Source: Budorcas taxicolor
Lineage: Eukaryota > Chordata > Mammalia > Artiodactyla > Bovidae
NCBI RefSeq assembly: GCF_023091745.1
Contig: NC_068912.1
Coordinates: 77,549,067 to 77,613,066 of the forward strand
DNA length: 64,000 nt
Direction of reading: 5' to 3'
The position numbers and the translations under genes are program-made. Positions 11,251 through 22,012 of this stretch are shown here, in pieces (within the stretch, counting starts at the first letter, position 1; the number at the start of each line of letters is the position of its first letter). Under the pieces are notes generated by a model. That model saw only the letters and a list, made by a program, of their open reading frames with translations. It made no database searches and was not told the origin of the DNA.

Positions 11251-11830
11251 CTAAACAGGGAACAGATGGACAGACAGACACATTTATTCTGGATCAGTCC
11301 TGAGAGGAACAGCACTCTTTATAACCATAATTTTAGATGAAGTCTGTTGAAACAGCAGTGCCATGTTAGTTTTTGTCTCCCTAAACTAAAATATATCTCA
11401 TAATATGCCAGTGTGCAAGGCCAGTTATCAGCTGTGGGACTACAAATTGACAGGAGTGTCTTGGAAAAAGTTGTTAGTATATCCTTAAATATACAAATGA
11501 ATGGAGAAAGGTCAATAGATAGTTGATGGGAAAAAAGAGAAAGTGCTACATTTTGGAACTGTAGCAAAATTATACAACTGCCCAAGATTCTGCAGTCAGG
11601 AAATGCCTGTGTAAAATGAAATCTTTCTGAAATCATTAAAAATGATGTGTATTCACTTGTGTGGGCTAAAAGTGCAAACCCTAAATCTTATCTGACTGGA
11701 AAGAAAAGAGCTGAACAAACCCAAACTGAGGAGCGTTCTACAAAATAACCGACCCTTTACTCTTAAAAATATCAATACTGTGAAATACAAACAAAGACTT
11801 AGGAATTGTTCCAGATTGAAGGAAACTAAA
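11250..11830. other. unassigned sequence
   Basis: No gene or repeat is recognised. A 105-residue minus-strand frame (11319-11636) shows no domain. Confidence 0.35.
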
Positions 11831-12043
11831 GGCCTTGCAGGTGGCCTAGTGGTAAAGAACTGTCCTCCCAGTGCAGGAGACATAAGAGGCAGGAGTTCGA
11901 TCCCTGGGTCATGTAGATCCGCTAGAAAAGGGAATGGCAACCCACTCCAGTATTCTCGCGTGGAGAATTTCATGGACAGAGGAGCCTGGAGGGCTACCGT
12001 CCATGGGGTCACGAAGGATCGGACACAGCTGAAGCGATTTAGC
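11831..12043 (+). mobile_element. Bov-tA SINE
   Basis: Head 'ggccttgcaggtggcctagt', B box 'gagttcgatccctggg', body 'gaatggcaacccactccag' and end 'gtcacgaaggatcggacac' are in order. Complete length of about 210 bp. Confidence 0.95.
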
Positions 12044-12179
12044 CTGGACACAGAGATCTAACAGTTGAGTGACTGTGTAAAATGTGGGGTTTTCTCTTGC
12101 TGTAAAGGACTTTATTGGGACAATTGCTAAAATCTGAATGAGGTTGTAGATTGGATAACAGCAGTGTATTAACGGTAGT

Positions 12180-12415
12180 GAGGTTATTTAGAAGAACTCC
12201 TCATTTGTAGAAAATACACAGGGAAGTATTTCAGGATAAAAAACATTCTCTCTCTACTTCCCTGCCTCAGAGGGAGTGTGCAGGGATTAAAGTAAATTAT
12301 AAATGTTGACATTTGAGGAATCCAAATCTGGGTGAAGGGGATCAGAGAATTCTTTGTACTAGTCCTGCAACTTTTCTTTAGGTCTGAAATTATGTCAAAA
12401 TAAAATTTTTTAAGC
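12180..12415 (+). repeat. old L1 LINE 3' end
   Basis: The run 'ccaaatctgggtgaagggga', 'aattctttgtactagtcctg' then 'aattatgtcaaaataaaatt' matches the 3' untranslated end of mammal-wide L1M elements, ending in an A/T-rich tail. The next 200 bp may belong to a similar old LINE but I cannot place it. Confidence 0.6.
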
Positions 12416-12805
12416 AGGGTGCTTATGAAGAATTTATAATCACTTAGGGAAATGTCATTGCTGAAAAGGAACAAAACAAAATTACATAATAGAATGTGAT
12501 TTCAGCTACGTTAAAAACTCAGAGAAAAGAGTAAAAGGAAATATAGCAACATGTTAACTTTTGTTATCTTATATCCATGTTAATGTATTTCACACATTTT
12601 TCTGTAAATAGCATGCATTTCTTGAAAAATAAGGAGGAAACAAAATTTCTCAAGAAAGATGATGGCTAACTCTCAAAGAAAACCTAAGTGAGTCTTGTTC
12701 TTTGTGTCTTTACCGCCACGCACCTCATTCTTAGAAGGACACCGTATATGTATGGATGTATACCTATACATACACAAACTGTAAGTTTTTCATTACTGAT
12801 ATTTC

Positions 12806-13030
12806 GGCTTCTCGAGTGGCTCAGTGGTAAAGAATCTGCCTGCCAATGCAGGAGACACAGGAGATGTGGGTTTGATCCCTGGGTCAGGAAGATCCCCTAA
12901 AGAAGGAAATGGTAACCCACAGCAGTATTCTTGCCTAGAAACCCCATGGACAGAGGAGCCTGGTGGGCTACAGTCTGTGTGGTCACAAAGAGTTGGATAC
13001 AACTTAGCTATTGAACCCAGGCATGGGCAA
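12806..13030 (+). mobile_element. Bov-tA SINE with target-site duplication
   Basis: Starts with 'ggcttctcgagtggctcagt' and ends after 'gtcacaaagagttggataca'. The 9-bp string tgatatttc at 12797-12805 recurs at 13031-13039. It marks the target-site duplication and fixes both ends. Confidence 0.96.
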
Positions 13031-13039
13031 TGATATTTC

Positions 13040-14195
13040 AAAGGAAATCCTGTATTGGGCAGTAGCTGAAATAAGATATCTCTTAAGCTTTGTCTAGCCC
13101 TGAAATTCCTTCCTCTTCTTTCCAGTTCTTTGGAAATCAGCACTTCTGTGATCCAGACAGCGTGCTAGATACCAAGTGTGTAGGATTGAAAAGCTGCCCA
13201 GACCCACAGACAGGCCAATCGGTGATTGCGATACCATGCTAGGTACTATAGGAGCATAGCAGCTCTTACAATGGGCGGACCTGGCTTGGGGCAGGGGTGG
13301 TGGTTGTGCAAGGCAGGGATGAATCTTAGACCTAGAAATTTAAGTGAAATCTTGCCATTTGGAAAAGGATAGCAGAGCATTGTGGGATGAGCATTCTTGT
13401 GTGTCTAGCATATGTCCACACTCTCGCCCACTGGCATGTCACTCTGGAGACCCTGGCTGGACGTGTGAGAGTTTTACAAAACCCAGGAGGCTCCAGGTCC
13501 CACAGGGTCTGCTTTCCCAGGTGCTGGAGGAAGTGGCCCCACTGCAGGAAGCAGGAGGAGCTTTGTGTGGCTCTGGAGCCAGGCTCCCTGTGAACCTGAG
13601 GCCTCTGTTTGCAGAATCACTGTTGGCATTTGCCTGATGGCCCCCACCATAGAAAGCAGATGCTGCATAGATACCCAGGGAGAGTAGAATAAAGGAGATG
13701 GCAGGACCATGTTGGAGAGTTTGCTGATCTCTGATATACTCAGTGGAATTCCTGGAACCTACTTTATTCATTTGGTATCAGACCCTTCTGCAAGGGGTCA
13801 GGTCTGCTCATGTGACCTCAAAGTGTCTGGATTCCCAGAGTTACCCCCAGAGCAGTGTTGTTGAGAAATGTTTTTCTTGAGAAATGTGTTCCCTGGACAG
13901 TAACTATTCTTTGAGCCATTCATTTGCTTGGGCGCATTGTCCTTTCCAGTTCTTAGAGCCTGGGGCCACCAATACATAAGTATTTGTTAAACCACCACAT
14001 AACTAGATCAATCCGGGGCAAAATAGTGCTTAAGAATCCTACACTTGGGTTGGGCTGGAAGCTTCTCCATTTGTCTTGGAAACTGTTACGCATTTTAGAG
14101 CATGATATTTTTACTTGTATTACTTTCATATTTCCATAGTTTGTTAAGGACTGCATGAGCTGATATTAATTCAGGATATAATATATATAGTAAGT
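13040..14195. other. unassigned sequence
   Basis: No gene or named repeat. Overlapping open frames near 13344-13771 on both strands have no domain and no supporting splice pattern. Confidence 0.35.
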
Positions 14196-14205
14196 GTTTG
14201 ATTCC

Positions 14206-14487
14206 GGCTGCTGCTGCTACTGCTGCTAAGTCGCTTCAGTGGTGTCCGACTCTGTGCGACCCCATAGACGGCAGCCCAACAGGTTCCCCATCCCTGGGAT
14301 TCTCCAGGCAAGAACACTGGAGTGGGTTGCCGTTTCCTTCTCCAATGCATGAAAGTGAAAAGTGAAAGTGAAGTCACCTAGTCGTGTCCGACTCTTTGCG
14401 ACCCTATGGACTACAGCCTACCAGGCTCCTCCGTCCATGGGATTTTTCAGGCAATAGTACTGGAGTGGGGTGCCATCACCTTCTCCG
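14206..14487 (-). mobile_element. Bov-A2 SINE with 10-bp target-site duplication
   Basis: The reversed AGC tail (ctgctgctgctactgctgct) is followed by two BovA units joined by a linker (gcatgaaagtgaaaagtgaa). The perfect 10-mer gtttgattcc flanks it at 14196-14205 and 14488-14497. Bov-A2 is a dimer of the BovB-derived A unit and depends on BovB for mobility. Confidence 0.97.
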
Positions 14488-14499
14488 GTTTGATTCCTA

Positions 14500-14845
14500 C
14501 CAGTTATTATTAATAAGCATTGGTTAGCACAGTACATGAAGAGAAAGCACTGGATTCTTGGTCAAGTGACCTGCCTTCTAATCTAAACTTTACCCCAAAA
14601 GTCCTAGAAGTAAAGAGAAACAGAGCTGGAAAGAGGCCTTAGAAATTTTTTAGCATCTAGTCCAACAAGCTCCTTTTCATAAGCTTAGAAAGGTATAATG
14701 AACCTTGCAAAGGCTTATTAACCACAGTTTTCATGTCTTTTCATTCATTTTTAAAGCAAGAGTAGTAATCGCAGAGTAAACCCTTCATTTCTATTAACTA
14801 GTGTTGTCACGTTCTCAGTTTTATTATCTTCCTGTCCCATTGGAC
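14500..14845. other. unassigned sequence
   Basis: The stretch 14618-14672 (agagctggaaagaggcctta, then catctagtccaaca) resembles a word common to old hAT-type elements. Otherwise nothing is recognised. Confidence 0.3.
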
Positions 14846-14955
14846 TATGAAGATAGACTTGTCCTCTTTGCTTATTGTCCTGTCCCCACTATCTGGCACA
14901 GTGATGAGCACACAGTAGGTGCCCAACCTGCATTTGTTGAATGATTGAAGGAAGC
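14845..14955 (+). repeat. L2 LINE 3' end
   Basis: The run 'actatctggcacagtgatga', 'gcacacagtaggtgcccaac' and 'catttgttgaatgattgaag' is the L2 3' terminus in order. Confidence 0.75.
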
Positions 14956-15904
14956 ATCTTGCTGAAGATAGGATTTAGGCAGTCTGAATCAGAACCATGT
15001 CCTGATTCTAGGGTGCAGGCGCCTTTCCCTTTAACTTGAGGCAACCTGCTTCATTTTTCTTGGCTTCGTTTCTCTGTGCACCTTGGATTTGATCATCAGG
15101 TCCCTCCTGTTGTGAGAATGGGTGTCATCTGCCGGCCTTTCACAAAGACCTGTGGTTGTGTGCTTGAAGGGCCACTAGGTGGCATGGTTGGCCAAATAGC
15201 AGACAAAGGGGGAAGGAAAAAAAATCGGATTGATTGCCCTACCAAGAGAAGAGTAGGAGTGATCTGATACCCTTATACTCTTGGATGAGGTGGGAGGCTT
15301 GTCTTGAGAAGGAGGCAGGGATCCCAGGGTTTGTGTGCATGGACTTAGGAGCCAAGTGTGGGTTAGCTCTGCTCCTACCAACTAGACATCCTGAAACTTC
15401 CCTGGGGCCCTTGTTTCAGTGATGTCATGCATATAACATGCTCGGCACTTCTCCAGGGTGGGGAGGTGCTCTGCAAGGTTAGTAGCGATGAGTCTAGTTT
15501 TTGATACCATGAAACACCACTTTTCTGTTCCCTGCCAAGCCAAGTAGATGGGCTTGAGAAGCCTTTGCAGGAGAAGTCTGTGCCTTGCTCCCTGTTTCAC
15601 AAAGCCAGAATTTAAAATATTCCCTTAAATGGAAAAGTGGATGGCATATCAGTATCAAGTTCAAGGGAAGCCTAAAATATTTGGAGGGACATCAGGACTC
15701 CTGAGAGAGTCCCTGTGGAGCTTACTCAGCACAAAGCACAGTGTTTTGTGCATAAGTGGAACTCAGAGGGGAAGGGGATGATGGGGGATAGTGACAAAAC
15801 GCCCTTTGCTCAAGTTGTTCAAAGAAAGAATTTGTTTCCTGGACTTTTATTCAGATCTGAGTGTCTTATTTTTAAAATAGTTTGGGGAGAATCTCCTAGG
15901 AAGA
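14956..15904. other. unassigned sequence containing a CTCF core
   Basis: No gene or named repeat apart from the CTCF-type motif at 15172-15184. Short frames on both strands have no domain. Confidence 0.35.
15172..15184 (+). promoter_or_regulatory. CTCF core motif, plus strand
   Basis: The bases ccactaggtggca satisfy every position of the CTCF core CCASYAGRKGGCR. The flanks are not in a repeat that I recognise. The motif points rightward, while the one at 8636 points leftward, so the two are divergent. That is the arrangement often seen at domain boundaries, not at the two feet of one loop. Occupancy is inferred. Confidence 0.7.
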
Positions 15905-16060
15905 ACAGTGACTAGCATTTGTTACATAACTTACTATGTGCAAAGTATTGTGCTAAACACCATACATTTCATTATTCTATTTAATCCTTATAGCAACCCT
16001 ATGAGGCTGGTTGGGTTATCATGCCCCTTTTACTGATAAGGAAATTGAGGTGCAAAGAAT
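15905..16060 (-). repeat. MIR SINE
   Basis: On the plus strand 'ttactatgtgcaaagtattg', 'atttaatccttatagcaacc' and 'ttttactgataaggaaattg' give the complement of the MIR 3' half. Confidence 0.85.
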
Positions 16061-16064
16061 ATAA

Positions 16065-16315
16065 TAGCAAACAGATATTGCCTACTTACTAGAGATCAAA
16101 AGTTACTCTAAGTGCTTTAAGTACCATACTTACAATCCTCCTCTAAGTCAGAGGCGATTGTTACCTTCATTTTACAGAGAAGGCAACAGGTACAGAGAGG
16201 TTATGTAACCCTGCCAAGGTCACATAGGGAGTGAATGGAAGTCAGAATACAAACCCCAACCCACGGGATTCCAAAGTTGTTGGTTTGTTTACCATCGCAC
16301 TATGCTGCCTCCCAC
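16065..16315 (-). repeat. MIR SINE, nearly full length
   Basis: Plus-strand landmarks are 'cattttacagagaaggcaac', 'ccctgccaaggtcacatagg' and 'accatcgcactatgctgcct', the complement of the tRNA-like head. It lies directly next to another MIR in the same orientation. Confidence 0.85.
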
Positions 16316-16319
16316 AGTA

Positions 16320-18335
16320 CATTGTATGCAGTAAGAGCTTGATAAGTGTTTGCTGAGTTGAACTATTCCACTCAGACTATAATTAGCCAACACAGAGAAG
16401 ACTCCTTAAGGAAGAACTATACCAGTCTTCACACTCCCACCCAAAAACCACATTGGCCTCCATTATGGGATATATATGTAGCTCCATGTGCTGAATTTTG
16501 CTCCTGACTTTTTGTCAGTAATAGGATATTCTTCCATTGGAACAGTCAGGAAAAGTCTGTCATCGTGACAAATGTTTCCAGGAAACTCTTCCACAGGGGG
16601 CATCTCAGAGAACTTTATCTGCTTCACGCTTTTCTGGCAAGCGTTTCTTGGGCTTGTTTGTTCTGCTAGAGTGGTGTCCAGCCACATATTAGCTTCAAAA
16701 GGCCAGAGGGTTGCAGGGTGTCAAGCCAGCCCTGCACACCAAGCCGTCAGTGTGTGCGTAGGGCACCCAAGCGGGCCTGCTTCCCTGTCATGACGCCTGG
16801 CTGGTGCTGGGGGATGTGAGCAGCAGAGGGGGCCTGCTGCCTCTGTTGGTGAGCTGGCCGCTGAGACCAGGCAGTCTTTTTTACTGTCATGGTGCCAGTG
16901 AGGTCTGAGAAAGGAAAGGACCCGGGTCTCTTCAGTCATGCTCTGGGTATAATAATTCAGTCCCAAGGGTTCGGCTGCTTGTTTTTTTATGTGTGTGTCA
17001 CTGAAATAGGAAGCCCAAAAGAAGTTAGACTAAAACCTCCTCCTCTGACCTGTGACTCTGAGCACGGAGACTTGTTTATGGAAGCCTCCGTCTGCTGCCG
17101 CTTCTCTGTAAGTGAACTGTGCCGTCTTGTATCTTCTCAGAACTTCTCGGCATCTCTGAGGGCAGCGGTGGGAGGTGAACTGTAGGCCTCAGGTTCAATC
17201 TTTTCAAGGAAAGCAATGCTTCTCTCTCTGAATATTTCTCCCTCAAAACAGATATTTTTTTTCCATTGTAACAAAAATTATGCATGTCACAGGAGACAGA
17301 GAGTTTGGAACTGTTGAACGGGAGGTGATAGTCCACAGAGCAAGGTCCCCAAGCAGGCAGAGGTGGAAGTTTGAGAGCACAGGTAGAAAGGCTCCCATTT
17401 GTCATTGCTCCCTTGTCTCCACGACTTGTCACCTTCCGGCCATGTTGGTCCTTCGCTCACCTTTCCAAGGTGCAGTTGGAAGTGGGTGGATGTCTGCTGT
17501 GTCATTAACAGAGCTACCGGACACGCGTGAGGCAGGGGAAGTGGAAGTGAGGCCAAAGGTGATGCTGGGCTCCTGTGGGTGTTTTCCTCTCTCCTGTCTG
17601 GGGCAGCACGTCCTGCCTGTTCTCACGCAGGAACATCATATCAGGGTAGGGAGAAAGATGCCCGCAGCTCCAGGCTCTGGACAGTCAGGCCCTGCTCGGC
17701 CACCTGGGGCTGGGGCACACCTGAACCTTAACCCAGGGGTGCTGCTTGAGAAGCTCTGAGCTACAGGATCATCACCCGCAAAGTCATCATCAGATTACCC
17801 CTATGCTCATTATCCACGACTCTTAATTTACCAAACCTTTTTGCTGCCAGAAGTTGGAAATTCAAGGCAGGTGTTTGATTTTTAGAGATTCTGAGGTCCA
17901 GCCCTTTCGTGGGACTTTCAAAAAAAACTGAGGGTCAAGAGGCTTGAGCTGGGTCACCTTGTTGGGACCAGAACCATCCTTGTGCACACGAAACTGTGGG
18001 ATCAGTGTGAATGAGGAGGCATGACATCACACACACATGCATGTGTGCACACGTTTACATCAGTACATACACATATACACACCAGGTCCAACAGGGCTAC
18101 ACTTCTTCTTTTAAAGTATCAGGTTTTCATATCTCATTATTATACAGTGTTTTACAACCGAATGGAAATTTTAAGCCACATGGCTATACCATGTTGTTGC
18201 CTCCAGCTCAAACCCATTCCCCATCCTGAACTCAAAAGATGAGAGGCTTGGTGTTCAGAGCCGTTGCCCTTTGAGCAAAGACCACAGCACCCTGAGATCT
18301 TAGGGAACCTGATGTCATTTACCGTCAGCCTGTGT
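16320..18335. other. unassigned sequence
   Basis: About 2 kb without a named repeat. GC content is higher around 16700-17750. Several frames of 70-160 residues (for example 17280-17759) have no domain, no homology I recognise and no convincing exon structure. Confidence 0.35.
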
Positions 18336-18339
18336 CTAG

Positions 18340-18780
18340 TCTGAGACACCCCTGTTATTCCACAGTGAATTATTGCAGTAGCCTCCCAGCTGGTCTTCTT
18401 GAGTCCAGCCTCGCCTTTTGTACCAAATAATGTAGCCAGAATGGGCTTCTTATAAACTACAAACCCTTCATGCTACTCCTCCTTCCTTCTCTTTTCGTGC
18501 CCCTTTGATTAACTAGCTTCTCTGCTGCATTCAGGTGCATTAATGCTCCTCTGGGGCACCTTCCTGACTCAGCACGTCTGGTCTGGGCATCCCTATCATG
18601 CCCTCTCCATTGGCTCTCCTAACCCTGACCACACGGTTTGGAAGTTGTTTTTCTCCCCGCACCCTGCACATGCAAAGTACCTTAGGATGGCGGGTCTGTT
18701 TGATTAGTGTTTGTGGCCCCAGAGTGGGCACAAACAGCAAGAGCATTCAGTACACATTTGGCACCTTCGCGTCTGCTGCG
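18340..18780 (+). repeat. L2 LINE 3' part
   Basis: The run 'attattgcagtagcctccca', 'gctggtcttcttgagtccag' and 'cagaatgggcttcttataaa' follows the well-known L2 segment that precedes its 3' end. Later words are more degraded. Confidence 0.7.
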
Positions 18781-19017
18781 TGAAATTTAGTTTTTGCTTC
18801 ATTCTCCAGTGTCTGGCTCTGCTGCTTGTTCTATTTAAATGCCTTAACATCTTGGTGATATCAGGGCTCTCATATAAATAAACAACAACTTACCACTAGT
18901 GATGTCCCAGTACTGGGCTATATTTGGTACAGTTCGTTCATAATTACTGCTCATCGTTATGACCCTAGGACACTATAAAACTCTTAAGCTCCCTTGACTC
19001 ATCAGAGGCAAATTAAA

Positions 19018-19345
19018 TTATTCACTTAGCAAACATTTTTGAGCACCTACTTGGTACTAAGCATGTTCTAGGCACTATAAGGTGTATAAGGATGGCTGGG
19101 GTGGGGTGTGCCTCTTGGAGTTGCCTTACATTTTTTGTTTGTGTCTCTTCCTATGTTGAACACTTTAAGGCACTAGCACCTCACAGTATGAGCCCGAAAG
19201 ATAGTGGTTTCTCTTCACTCAAGCACCGGAGTGGGATAAGCCACTTTGGGGGATACAAGGATACATAAAATACAAACCCTGTCCTTAAAAAGCCAAAGGT
19301 CTAACAGAAGAAACAAGATTTATACCTAAGTGCCTCTAAGACCAA
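19018..19345 (-). repeat. L2 LINE 3' end, split
   Basis: The segment 19025-19092 (gagcacctacttggtactaa, gcatgttctaggcactataa) is the complement of the L2 3' terminus. The next L2 piece resumes near 19249 (ggatacaaggatacataaaa, ccctgtccttaaaaagccaa). About 155 bp of unrelated sequence lies between, so something inserted or the region was rearranged. Confidence 0.65.
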
Positions 19346-19374
19346 ATAGTGAAAAATGCCCTAGGAAGCTATAT

Positions 19375-19900
19375 CTGTTTGGGCTACAAGTAATAGGAAA
19401 CCCAACTCAAACTGGCCTAAACCAAAAAGGGGACTTAATCTCTCACCTAAGAAAAGAAGTCCAGGGGGAGGCTGTTCCCAGTTGACCAATTTAGTGCTCG
19501 TTGACATCATCAAGTTCTAGCTATCATGTCAACCTCAGAGCATCAGCTAACTCTCCACATAGGTACAGAAAGGCTGCAGGCATCCCATCCTCTCATACCA
19601 GTACCAAAGTAGATAACAATTTCTTATGCAGCCCTCTTTAAGAACAAAGAGATCTTTCGAAAGCTCCCAACCAACTCCCCGGTATGTTGTGCAGACCAGC
19701 ACTAAGACAGATGCTCATTCATAAATTCAGCCCTGACAAATAGGATGGAGTCATTTATGTGCCCTCGAACAATCTAGATTTTCCCTAATCACATGAGATG
19801 GTGCCCCTGTTCTGCCAGTACCGAGGAAGCAGGGGGCATGGCTATTGGGTGACAGGCTAGAGTGCTCACCATAGAGGGAATTGTTAAATAGCTCATGTTG
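19375..19900. repeat. ancient interspersed repeat, second copy
   Basis: Shares its start (ggctacaagtaataggaaac, then actcaaactggcc) and general order with the stretch at 1385-1870. The segment 'gaagtccagggggaggctgt' is also typical of a mammal-wide repeat that I know by sight but not by name. Confidence 0.45.
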
Positions 19901-19984
19901 TTCTGAGGGAAACAAGGTGATTCCTCAGTGGAGAAGCTCCCCCACCCCCACCCCCCCAGGCATCTGAGGGAACAAATGCAGCTG

Positions 19985-20225
19985 TTGTGAGAGCAGGCTT
20001 CCAGGAACAAGGTTTCCAGGAGGAAGCGACATCTAAGTTGGGGCAGAAGTCTCTAGAGGGGAGGGATAGGATCAGATTTTTCTTTCAGGAACCACTGGCT
20101 GTGAAGAGGTTGCAGTGGGTTCTGAAAGGCAGACCAGCTAGGGAGCTGTCGCAGCGTTACTATAGTAGTCTTGGTCCTGAGTAGCATGGTGGCGAGGGGG
20201 ATAAAAACATACCCACTTGAGAACT
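19985..20225 (-). repeat. L2 LINE internal fragment
   Basis: The words 'ccaggaggaagcgacatcta', 'ggatcagatttttctttcag' and 'agaccagctagggagctgtc' follow the complement of L2 in order. Confidence 0.7.
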
Positions 20226-20390
20226 ACCGGGGAGGTCGAGTGAGCAGGACCAGGAAGAAGAAGCCGAGGTGGAGTGGGTGGGGGGAGCGCAGGGTGACTC
20301 CCGAATGTCTGGTTGGGCAGCTGGTGACATTGCTCTCCAAGCAGGAGACCACAGCTGTGGGCGTCAGGGGGGGATGAGTAAAGTGGTAGG

Positions 20391-20450
20391 GTGGGCGATG
20401 AGTGCAGGTGGCAGGCGATGAGTGCAGGTGGCAGGCGATGAGTGCAGGTG
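20391..20450 (+). repeat. 20-bp minisatellite, three copies
   Basis: The unit gcaggcgatgagtgcaggtg occurs at 20391, 20411 and 20431. The first copy differs at two bases (gtgggcgatg). It is too short to be a large variable-number locus but is a likely indel site. Confidence 0.95.
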
Positions 20451-20454
20451 GCAT

Positions 20455-21355
20455 TGGAGCTTAGTGTGGACTGGGAGTGGGGTTGGAAAGAGCTTAAAGT
20501 CAATGCTCCCGGGGTCCTGCTAGGAGGCTACACTTGATCCTCCTAAGAATCTGTGCAGGAAGCTGGTGGGGAGAAAACGAGGTGAGAATGTGCAGTGAGT
20601 CACATGGTAGGAGGGGCACGGGGCAGGGCACATCCGTTCTCATAGTTGACTGGGAAGCGGGGCTGCACGGCAGGGACTGGAGGAGAGCCGGGCCAGGCCC
20701 AAGAGGGGTGGGGTGTGCTGGTGACGCCTGGGCCCTGTCCATGTGAGAGACGTGGTACCCTGCTCTTGACCTGGCAGAGGGCTTAGATGCACTGCCGCTT
20801 CTGTGTGCTGCCCGGCCTGCTGGGGCATGTGTTCTCGCGTGAAGAAGCACAGACACCACCGGGCAAGGAGACACCCAAGGAGAGGGGGTCCATGCAGCCC
20901 CGGAAGCAGCTCCCTGCTCTCCCCGCTCAGGCCAGTGCTCTTTTTACCAGTTACAGATCCCTGCAGAGAATCTTGATTCACCCTGCTCGAGCACTTTAGT
21001 AAGTGCTGGGATTACAGAGCTAGGGAGAATATAATCCCATTTGGGAGGCAGAGAAAGGCAAAAAAAGAAAAGAAAAAAAAATGCAGTGTGAAGATAGAAA
21101 CAGAGAATTAGGGACTGTGGGGCTTTGGACTGCTCAGAGGGTGGGGCCAAGACTGGACCCAAGCAAGCCTCTGGGGGCTGCCCAGGTCCCTACCTCAGCA
21201 GTGGCTCCCTCTACCCACCCAGCACACCATGCATTATGATGTAAATGAGCACCAGAGATAGCAGTGGTCAGGGATCATCTCTTCAGTATAGAACATGAGC
21301 TAAAGCTTGGAGATATTTGAAAACAGGAGCTTTAAAAGCCAAGCAAAAACATTCT
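20455..21355. other. unassigned, GC-rich sequence
   Basis: Frames on both strands (20500-20981) give 110-124 residue products with no domain. An A-rich run near 21060-21082 is the only low-complexity feature. Confidence 0.35.
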
Positions 21356-21356
21356 T

Positions 21357-21610
21357 ACAGTGTATTTATCAGACACCCACCATGTACTCAGCCTTGGTCC
21401 AGGGGCTGGGCATCAAAGGGGAGCAAGATGCGGTCTTGCCTTCGTGGAGTTGAGTAGGGAAGACAAGAGCCCCATGAGCTTGCTTCTGTAGTCCAAGGTC
21501 AGTGCTGGGGTGGTGCTGTAGGAGGCTGAAGGGAGGCTACCAGCTCAGCCAGGGAGTCACCAGGGAAAGTTGCTGGAAGCTGTGATCCCAATCAGGTTTG
21601 TTCAACCTTT
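21357..21610 (-). repeat. L2 LINE 3' end
   Basis: Plus-strand words 'tttatcagacacccaccatg', 'gtccaggggctgggcatcaa' and 'gtcttgccttcgtggagttg' follow the complement of the L2 3' end, continuing into less certain sequence after 21470. Confidence 0.6.
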
Positions 21611-21654
21611 GCCTGCTTTGGGTTTTTTGTAAGGATACATGGATCTAAACTAGC

Positions 21655-21655
<1 letters not shown>

Positions 21656-21724
<69 letters not shown>
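21656..21724 (+). repeat. (GCT)23 trinucleotide microsatellite
   Basis: Sixty-nine bases of uninterrupted GCT, equal to (AGC)23 on the SINE's own strand. It is the tail of the Bov-A2 copy. The neighbouring Bov-A2 at 22013 has only about six AGC units and the copy at 14206 has an interrupted tail. This one has therefore expanded greatly. Confidence 0.98.
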
Positions 21725-21984
21725 AAGTCGCTTCAGTCGTGTCCGACTCTGTGCGACCCCATAGATGGCAGCCCACCATGCTTTCCCGTCCCTGGGATTC
21801 TCCAGGCAAGAACACTGGAGTGGGTTGCCATTTCCTTCTCCAATGCATGAAAGTGAAAAGTGAAAGTGAAGTCACTCAGTCGTGTCCAACTCTTCGCGAC
21901 TCTGTGGACTGCAACCTATCAGGCTCCTCTGTTCATGGGATTTTCCAGGCAAAAGTACTGGAGTGGGGTGCCATTGCCTACTCT
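21656..21984 (-). mobile_element. Bov-A2 SINE with expanded AGC tail
   Basis: The reversed tail is a pure (GCT)23. The two BovA units and their linker (gcatgaaagtgaaaagtgaa) then run to 'gagtggggtgccattgccta'. It is the left arm of a long inverted repeat with the Bov-A2 at 22013-22289. The left and right flanks (gatctaaact, gatataaatt) could be a worn target-site duplication. Confidence 0.96.
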
Positions 21985-22012
21985 GATATAAATTGGCACT
22001 TAGACATTAAGT

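Noticed and set aside
16585..16602. CTCF-like cacagggggca
   Set aside because: Three of 13 core positions fail.
17085..17190. possible exon boundary (ctct|gtaagtg and ttctcag|aact)
   Set aside because: Isolated splice-like words occur by chance at this frequency and no coding signal lies between or beside them.
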